Assembly (NCBI GenBank): GCA_964577145.1 | Contig: CAZNXM010000002.1 | Location: 1-64,000 of the forward strand | Source: MGIIa-K1 sp964577145 | GTDB lineage: Archaea > Thermoplasmatota > Poseidoniia > Poseidoniales > Poseidoniaceae | Direction: 5' to 3' | DNA: 64,000 nt | In this document: piece after piece, positions 59,589 to 64,000 of the stretch | Numbering within the stretch: the stretch's first letter is position 1 | How the letters are laid out: the number at the start of each line of letters is the position of its first letter | The notes under the pieces: generated by a model | Seen by the model: the letters and a program-made list of their open reading frames with translations, nothing else | What the model was told of the DNA's origin: nothing | The model's database searches: none | Made by a program: the position numbers and the translations under genes

Positions 59589-61292
59589 TTGACTTCGGAC
59601 TACGAGACGTATGTCCAGCAAGTACTCGCAGAAGTACCGGGGGCCGATCCGGCCAAAATCACCGATGCATTCGTTCGTTACGAGAAGGATTTCTTGATAC
59701 CACCAGCAGATGCACTTCGCTCGGTTCTTCGTCGATTCCAAGGAGAGCATGGAATCGTTGAGACCAAGTCTAAATCTACAGGAGGTAGTGGTCAACGTAG
59801 TGCTCCTCCGGTAAAGAAAGTTGAGAAATTATCTGAACTGAGTGCTGATGACAAAAATGTCGAAATCGAAGTTGAGATTGCGACACATAACCCTAGAACC
59901 ACAATGGTAAGAGGCGAAGAAAAAGTAGTTCCATATGGTCTCCTTGAAGACCAACCTCGTTCAAATTCAGGAGATCGAACTCGCTGGGAATACAAAGATT
60001 GGGGCAATAGCCCTAATCTCGCTCCGGGAGCGATTGTCCGAATAGAAGGTGCATCGGTTAACGAATACCAAGGTCGAATGAGTTTGAATATCAATCAATC
60101 TACTAGAGTAGTAGTCCTCGAAAAGGGTACACGTACCGTTTTCAAGCCAGGGGAGCCTACTGATATCAACCTCATCAAGAACGATGGCCAAATCACTGTT
60201 GTTGGACGTTTGCTCGCTAGTCGTAAAGATGTAATCAACCGCAGAGATGGAAGCGGTACAATCGATGTAGTGAGAGGAAGAATCGCAGATGGTACCGGTG
60301 CTATTGGTTTCCTTTCTTGGGAATCCTTCGACCATGAAGTTGGGTCACTAATAAAAATTGAAAATGCACAGGTCCGCACATTCAGGGATACTCCTGAAAT
60401 CAATATTGGGTCCTCCACTCGAGTCGAGATATTCCACGATACAAATTTTGCTTCCTCAGATGAGTTGAGTGCACAGGCGGTATCAAAGATTGAGGACTTG
60501 AGAGATGGTTCGAGAGATGTCGACATTATTGTAGAAGTTCAGAAGATGATTAAACGCACATTCAAGGGTTCAGAGGGTGAGGAAAAGCATGTCTGGTCAG
60601 GAGATGTAGCAGACCCAACAGGTCGTTGCCGTTGCTCGATTTGGTCTGAACCTCCTTTCGATCTAGACTCACTTCCAATAGTATTGCGTCTTAGCTCTGT
60701 AAGAGTGAGAGCATGGCAGGGAATTCCTGATATCACAATCGATGGTGAGGAGCAAATTGAGATTCTTGCAGCAGCTCCATGGGGTGACGACATAGACCTC
60801 ACCGACAATACAGTAGAGGTTTCCCTACCTGATTTGGTAGGAGGCCCAAGTCGTGTTGGAATCTCCACCACTGGTACAGTGGTTTCAGTTCGCGAGGATT
60901 GTGGAATCATCACACGCTGTAGCGAATGTCGAAGAGTTCTACGCGATGGAGAATGCGCGACACATGGCGCACAAGATGGAGAAAACGATGTCAGAATGCG
61001 TCTAGTCCTCGATGACGGAGGTGCAACGATTTCTCTAATCATCAACAAGGAAGGCGTCCTTTCACTATTGGGTAAGGACCAGAAGCAGATTCAGAATATG
61101 ATAAGGGATGATGGGCAGATGGTCTTCGTCCAAGGTCTGCGTGAGCAATTCCTCGGCCGCAAGATGAATGCAAGCGGGCGTACAATTGTCGATGACCAGG
61201 GTGCTATGCTACTCGCTGATGATGCAGAAGTCATCGAAGTTGACGCTGGACTCATTGCGACTGAACTCAGAACTCGATGGGGGGTGGCATGA
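59589..61292 (+). CDS. rpa: Replication protein A (single-stranded DNA-binding protein)
   Basis: The 567-residue protein has a short N-terminal helical region and several OB folds (IVRIEGASVNEYQGRMSLNI; SLIKIENAQVRTFRDTPEIN; LRLSSVRVRAWQGIPDITI), each with the typical strand pattern. A zinc ribbon near 434-460 (RCSECRRVLRDGECATHG) is typical of archaeal and eukaryotic RPA large subunits. It coats single-stranded DNA in replication and repair. The TTG at 59589, six bases after GAGGTG, is preferred over the GTG at 59580. The partner gene follows with a small overlap. Confidence 0.9.
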   Translation: MTSDYETYVQQVLAEVPGADPAKITDAFVRYEKDFLIPPADALRSVLRRFQGEHGIVETKSKSTGGSGQRSAPPVKKVEKLSELSADDKNVEIEVEIATHNPRTTMVRGEEKVVPYGLLEDQPRSNSGDRTRWEYKDWGNSPNLAPGAIVRIEGASVNEYQGRMSLNINQSTRVVVLEKGTRTVFKPGEPTDINLIKNDGQITVVGRLLASRKDVINRRDGSGTIDVVRGRIADGTGAIGFLSWESFDHEVGSLIKIENAQVRTFRDTPEINIGSSTRVEIFHDTNFASSDELSAQAVSKIEDLRDGSRDVDIIVEVQKMIKRTFKGSEGEEKHVWSGDVADPTGRCRCSIWSEPPFDLDSLPIVLRLSSVRVRAWQGIPDITIDGEEQIEILAAAPWGDDIDLTDNTVEVSLPDLVGGPSRVGISTTGTVVSVREDCGIITRCSECRRVLRDGECATHGAQDGENDVRMRLVLDDGGATISLIINKEGVLSLLGKDQKQIQNMIRDDGQMVFVQGLREQFLGRKMNASGRTIVDDQGAMLLADDAEVIEVDAGLIATELRTRWGVA

Positions 61293-62227
61293 TGCAGGCA
61301 ACAAGACGAGCACGTCGACAACCAGCATGGCCAATGCTCGCATCTGAGTTTGGAGATTCCACCTTGCATGAGCAAGGTTCAGGTGAATTTGATCCACTAT
61401 TCGTAATCACCAAATTAGGAGCTAAAGTGAATCGACTTCTAGTCGCAGGGCTTCTTGAGAGGATTGAGCCAAGAGAGACTTCCAATGGCTCTACACTTTG
61501 GCAAGGACAACTAAGGGACCCTTCAGGTCTGCATTATTTCTCTGTGGGAGATTATGCTTCAGAGTCTATGAAGGAATTGGTTGTGCAATTATCGGCTCGT
61601 GCTGAACAAGGGGAGACAATCATGCTGATAATGACTGCAAAGGGACGATACTTCCAGTCGGAAGAGGGCTCTGTTTACACGAGCCTAAGGCCTGAAGAAG
61701 CAGCAGAAATCTCTCGTGGATCCTACCGCCAATGGCTGGTAGAAGCATGTGGAGGGATGCTTGAGAGGATGGATGCGCATTCCAAATCACAATCTCTTGA
61801 TTCTACTGAAGATGCCTATCTCAGTGGAGGGATTCCTAAACATCTGTGCAATGGTCTACTGCTAGCGAAGGCCCATTATGGTGAAATCGACGTTGAATCA
61901 TACCGACTCAATATCCTTCAAGCGCTTGATATTGCCGAAGATAGAGTCGTTTCATCGGTACCAGTAGCTTCCAAAGCCGTGGAAACACTTGACTTGGAAT
62001 CCGAGGAAGAAGTCAAATCAAGTGATGATGCACCTAATATGAAAGAGACGATTTTGGGCTTAATCGATAGACTGGACAAAGGAGAAGGTGTAGATTTCAA
62101 TAATATTCTTTCCAATGCAACCGCACGCGGAATCGATAGAGATGCTGCTGAGGGTGCTTTAGATGAATTATCCGAAGAGGGTAGTGTGCACGAACCAAGA
62201 TTCGGTTGGTTCAAGCGTACTGTTTGA
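61289..62227 (+). CDS. RPA-associated protein (archaeal OB-fold partner of RPA)
   Basis: The 312-residue protein begins basic (QATRRARRQPAWPMLASEFG) and has an OB-type domain near 30-130 (FVITKLGAKVNRLLVAGLLE, GLHYFSVGDYASES) like the archaeal RPA-associated protein family encoded next to rpa. A C-terminal winged-helix-like segment (about 255-312: GRGIDRD-type helices, then EEGSVHEPRFGWFKR) is present. It probably binds RPA and DNA. GGGGTGG lies just before the overlapping start, so translation is coupled to rpa. Confidence 0.8.
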   Translation: MMQATRRARRQPAWPMLASEFGDSTLHEQGSGEFDPLFVITKLGAKVNRLLVAGLLERIEPRETSNGSTLWQGQLRDPSGLHYFSVGDYASESMKELVVQLSARAEQGETIMLIMTAKGRYFQSEEGSVYTSLRPEEAAEISRGSYRQWLVEACGGMLERMDAHSKSQSLDSTEDAYLSGGIPKHLCNGLLLAKAHYGEIDVESYRLNILQALDIAEDRVVSSVPVASKAVETLDLESEEEVKSSDDAPNMKETILGLIDRLDKGEGVDFNNILSNATARGIDRDAAEGALDELSEEGSVHEPRFGWFKRTV

Positions 62228-62262
62228 ATAAAGCATGTCCAACAGGTTCAAGGCCCATTCGC

Positions 62263-62276
62263 GTCCTCGTAAGGAC
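62263..62276 (+). other. Small hairpin before the unknown 117-residue gene
   Basis: GTCCT-CGTA-AGGAC is a perfect 5-base-pair stem with a 4-base loop in the 63-base spacer, ending 14 bases before the ATG at 62291. The ribosome binding site GGTGAG lies outside the stem, so it may be a transcript-end or leader structure only. Confidence 0.3.
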
Positions 62277-62290
62277 ACAGGGTGAGAGTC

Positions 62291-62644
62291 ATGGCAGGAA
62301 GCGATTTTTTTATTCGACCAGCAAGTGGTACTACGAGTACCGATTGGTTAAGGATACCAGACGTTGACATTAGCGTAAGTATTTCGAGAAGAGTAACCAG
62401 AACAGTACTACATGGTGGCGAAGGCGACGACCTTGTTGATGAAGGCGCTGAGTCGGCGGTTTATACCGTGAAAGGCGAGATGGGAATTGACGAATACAAG
62501 AAGGTTCTTTCAATGTTCAGGTCAGGCCAACCTTACATCCACGATCCATTCGAAGAGAGGGATGTAAAGACTGTTTTCAGCAACATGGAATATGATGGCG
62601 CACAGAAGTTATTTGTTTTTGAATTCATAGAGGATATCCGCTGA
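62291..62644 (+). CDS. Small beta-rich protein of unknown function, tail-component-like pattern
   Basis: I do not recognise a named family. The 117-residue protein reads as a beta sandwich: DFFIRPASGTTSTDWLRIPD, then VSISRRVTRTVLHGG, AVYTVKGEMGIDEYKKVLSM, a turn SGQPYIHDPFEERDVKTVFS and a final strand KLFVFEFIEDIR. The run of YTVxGxxxxDEYKxxLxxFxSGxPYxxxxP followed by FxFEFxE is a pattern I associate with small phage-tail and injection-apparatus components, but this is from memory only. GGTGAG precedes the ATG at 62291. It sits just upstream of two pilus platform genes on the same strand. Confidence 0.5.
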   Translation: MAGSDFFIRPASGTTSTDWLRIPDVDISVSISRRVTRTVLHGGEGDDLVDEGAESAVYTVKGEMGIDEYKKVLSMFRSGQPYIHDPFEERDVKTVFSNMEYDGAQKLFVFEFIEDIR

Positions 62645-62654
62645 GGTCGATTGA

Positions 62655-63227
62655 ATGAGGTCGCTTGATGAGTCCCGTGAAATCCTGTATGTCATCAGGA
62701 CATTAGATGTCCTGCTGGGTTCAGGAGTGGGACTTGAAGCAGCGATTTTTAGCATTGCTCAAGGCGGATACGGCGTCATTTCGAGTGATTTCAGTAATGT
62801 GATGGACAATATCAACAAGGGACGACCCCTTGAATCCGAATTGCGTTCATTGATTTCTAAGAGTGAAACCGATGGTTATCGCAGAGTAATCAACACCATG
62901 CTAAACAATGTAACTCAGAACACTGACATTATCGAAACCTTGCGACGCCAGGGTGAGAGGATGGAAGAGGATAGAACTACCAAGGTCAAGGATTACATCG
63001 AGGAACTTGGCGGCGTACCAGAAACTCTGCTTTCAATAGGAATGATTGGACCAATCATCCTTTCAATTTTAGGAATCGCCCCGCAATTAATGGAAGGGGC
63101 AGAGGAAATTTTCGGTACAATGGACCAGGGAATGATCATGTCCATAGTGAATGGTGGCTTGATTCTGACATTAGCTGGAATGGCACTGACTGGCCTGAAG
63201 GCTCATACAAAAGACCCAGGATTGTGA
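62655..63227 (+). CDS. T2SSF-domain membrane protein, pilus platform half (TadB/C-like)
   Basis: The 190-residue protein has a T2SSF-type helical domain (LDVLLGSGVGLEAAIFSIAQ, then LESELRSLISKSETDGYRRV), and two membrane segments at the C-terminus (LLSIGMIGPIILSILGI, then NGGLILTLAGMALTGL). Such proteins form the inner-membrane base of archaeal pili or archaella (TadC/FlaJ type). The next gene encodes a second T2SSF protein, so the platform is split across two genes. GAGGT lies 7 bases before the ATG. Confidence 0.8.
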   Translation: MRSLDESREILYVIRTLDVLLGSGVGLEAAIFSIAQGGYGVISSDFSNVMDNINKGRPLESELRSLISKSETDGYRRVINTMLNNVTQNTDIIETLRRQGERMEEDRTTKVKDYIEELGGVPETLLSIGMIGPIILSILGIAPQLMEGAEEIFGTMDQGMIMSIVNGGLILTLAGMALTGLKAHTKDPGL

Positions 63228-63236
63228 GGTGAGATC

Positions 63237-63968
63237 ATGCTATTCAGTATACTTGAAATGTTTAGACATGAACCTTTGATTCTCTTGATGTTCACCGTCG
63301 GTGTAGCGATGGCAATGGGTGGAATACCTCCAATGATTGAAAGAAAGCGCAGGCGTTCTATAGAAAACGACTTGCCTGCAATGCTTGAGGCGTTAAGCGA
63401 TTCAATGGGCGCTGGACTTGGTCTACAACAGGCCATGATGAGCGAAGCAGACCGCAATCAGGGAATACTTGGGAAGTTATTGCATGAAACCCTACGTGAA
63501 AGTCACGCCTCTTCATTTGATTCTGCACTTTCTAACTTTGCAACTAAAACCCGTTCACCACAGGTGCAGAGAGTAATGCATTTGATGTCAACTGCGGTTG
63601 AGCAAGATGCACCACTCCAAAGCATTCTATCATCGCTTTCGATTGATTATGAACGCCTAAATGATTTGATGAACCGCAGAGAAAAGGACCTATTGGGGCG
63701 AGGGATTCTGATAATGATGTTCGTTGCAGTAGGTTTACCTTTGCTAATCGCATTCATCGTTGCTTTATTCGCACCCGCCTCGTCAGGTTTCCAACTTGAT
63801 GATTTCAATAGCTCATTCACCCTATTCTTTGGAATGGGAAGTCTGATTGCCATGGCAGTCAGTGGCCGCATGCTTGGACGTATGCGCGACGCCTTGTGGT
63901 GGGCACCGGTATGGATGGCTGCATCTATGACCCTCTATCACGTTGGTGTCTTGTTTATTGGAGGCTGA
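63237..63968 (+). CDS. T2SSF-domain membrane protein, second pilus platform half (TadC-like)
   Basis: The 243-residue protein starts with a membrane segment (PLILLMFTVGVAMAMGG), then a T2SSF helical domain (DLPAMLEALSDSMGAGLGLQ and RSPQVQRVMHLMSTAVEQD), and three further membrane segments (ILIMMFVAVGLPLLIAFIVA, FFGMGSLIAMAVSG and MAASMTLYHVGVLF). It follows the first half after 9 bases with GAGGTGAG before the ATG. Together they would form the platform of a type IV pilus-like machine. The following gene begins at the window edge. Confidence 0.8.
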   Translation: MLFSILEMFRHEPLILLMFTVGVAMAMGGIPPMIERKRRRSIENDLPAMLEALSDSMGAGLGLQQAMMSEADRNQGILGKLLHETLRESHASSFDSALSNFATKTRSPQVQRVMHLMSTAVEQDAPLQSILSSLSIDYERLNDLMNRREKDLLGRGILIMMFVAVGLPLLIAFIVALFAPASSGFQLDDFNSSFTLFFGMGSLIAMAVSGRMLGRMRDALWWAPVWMAASMTLYHVGVLFIGG

Positions 63969-63971
63969 AAA

Positions 63972-64000
63972 ATGAGTGAAAATATCTTAGATCAATATGG
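63972..64000 (+). CDS. Start of the next gene, cut by the window edge
   Basis: An ATG at 63972 follows GGAGGCTG and gives MSENILDQY before the window ends. Its position directly after two T2SSF proteins suggests a further pilus gene, but nothing can be identified from nine residues. Confidence 0.5.

Overview
The window is about 64 kb of densely packed archaeal DNA with one 100-base assembly gap (16881-16980). The information-processing genes are archaeal: A-type ATPase subunits B and D, aIF2 gamma, ribosomal protein S6e, Orc1/Cdc6, Dph2, RPA with its associated OB-fold protein, a Hel308-type helicase, a KEOPS Cgi121-like subunit and a split TadC-like pilus platform. Mixed in are genes of bacterial type: gyrB-gyrA, SMC-ScpA-ScpB, a class II CCA-adding-type nucleotidyltransferase, L-aspartate oxidase, an acyl-CoA dehydrogenase and large secreted peptidases with PKD domains. 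From this mix, the moderate GC content, the AGGAGGTG-type ribosome binding sites and the short spacers, I infer a marine planktonic euryarchaeon of the Marine Group II (Poseidoniales) type. No rRNA was available to confirm this. No rRNA, tRNA, CRISPR array, insertion sequence or prophage was seen.

Layout. 1-1101: end of the A-type ATPase operon. 1186-6972: a site-2-protease-like membrane protein without catalytic residues, ketopantoate reductase, NadB (opposite strand) and a membrane protein with a small zinc motif. 7110-12787: smc-scpA-scpB. 12788-17259: HMG-CoA reductase facing a three-gene group (AAA-like ATPase with winged helix, beta-propeller protein, DUF357 protein) across a spacer with tandem GTTAA palindromes. 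17260-22748, minus strand: H-protein-like gene, dph2, orc1/cdc6, rps6e, aIF2 gamma, PIN protein and a winged-helix regulator. 22865-31639: acyl-CoA dehydrogenase, acidic membrane protein, CCA-type enzyme, SerK-like protein, then a minus-strand run of unknown membrane protein, PCMT-like, HEAT-repeat and M61 peptidase genes. 31660-41178: DUF2085 protein, thymidylate kinase with a long extra domain, and a surface-protein cluster including a 1390-residue M30-like PKD protein. 41179-48338: aroD, gyrB-gyrA and an isopropylmalate-synthase family gene. 48339-53402: AspA/AstE-type deacylase, thioesterase, SprT-like protein, secreted protein and TerB-like membrane protein. 53489-62227: Hel308-cgi121, tldD-tldE and rpa with its partner. 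62291-64000: a small unknown protein and two T2SSF-type membrane proteins, with the next gene cut by the window edge.

No single gene set is an obviously new system. The best leads are a series of family members that lost or moved key residues while keeping the fold (S2P-like, AAA-like, H-protein-like, PCMT-like), the tandem palindromes between HMG-CoA reductase and the AAA-like gene, a GNRA-type hairpin that would mask a ribosome binding site at 40154-40171, a minimal ATG-TAA reading frame behind a perfect AGGAGG in the gyrB leader, and a small protein with a tail-component-like pattern next to the pilus platform genes. All family calls rest on motif reading by eye; no database search was run.
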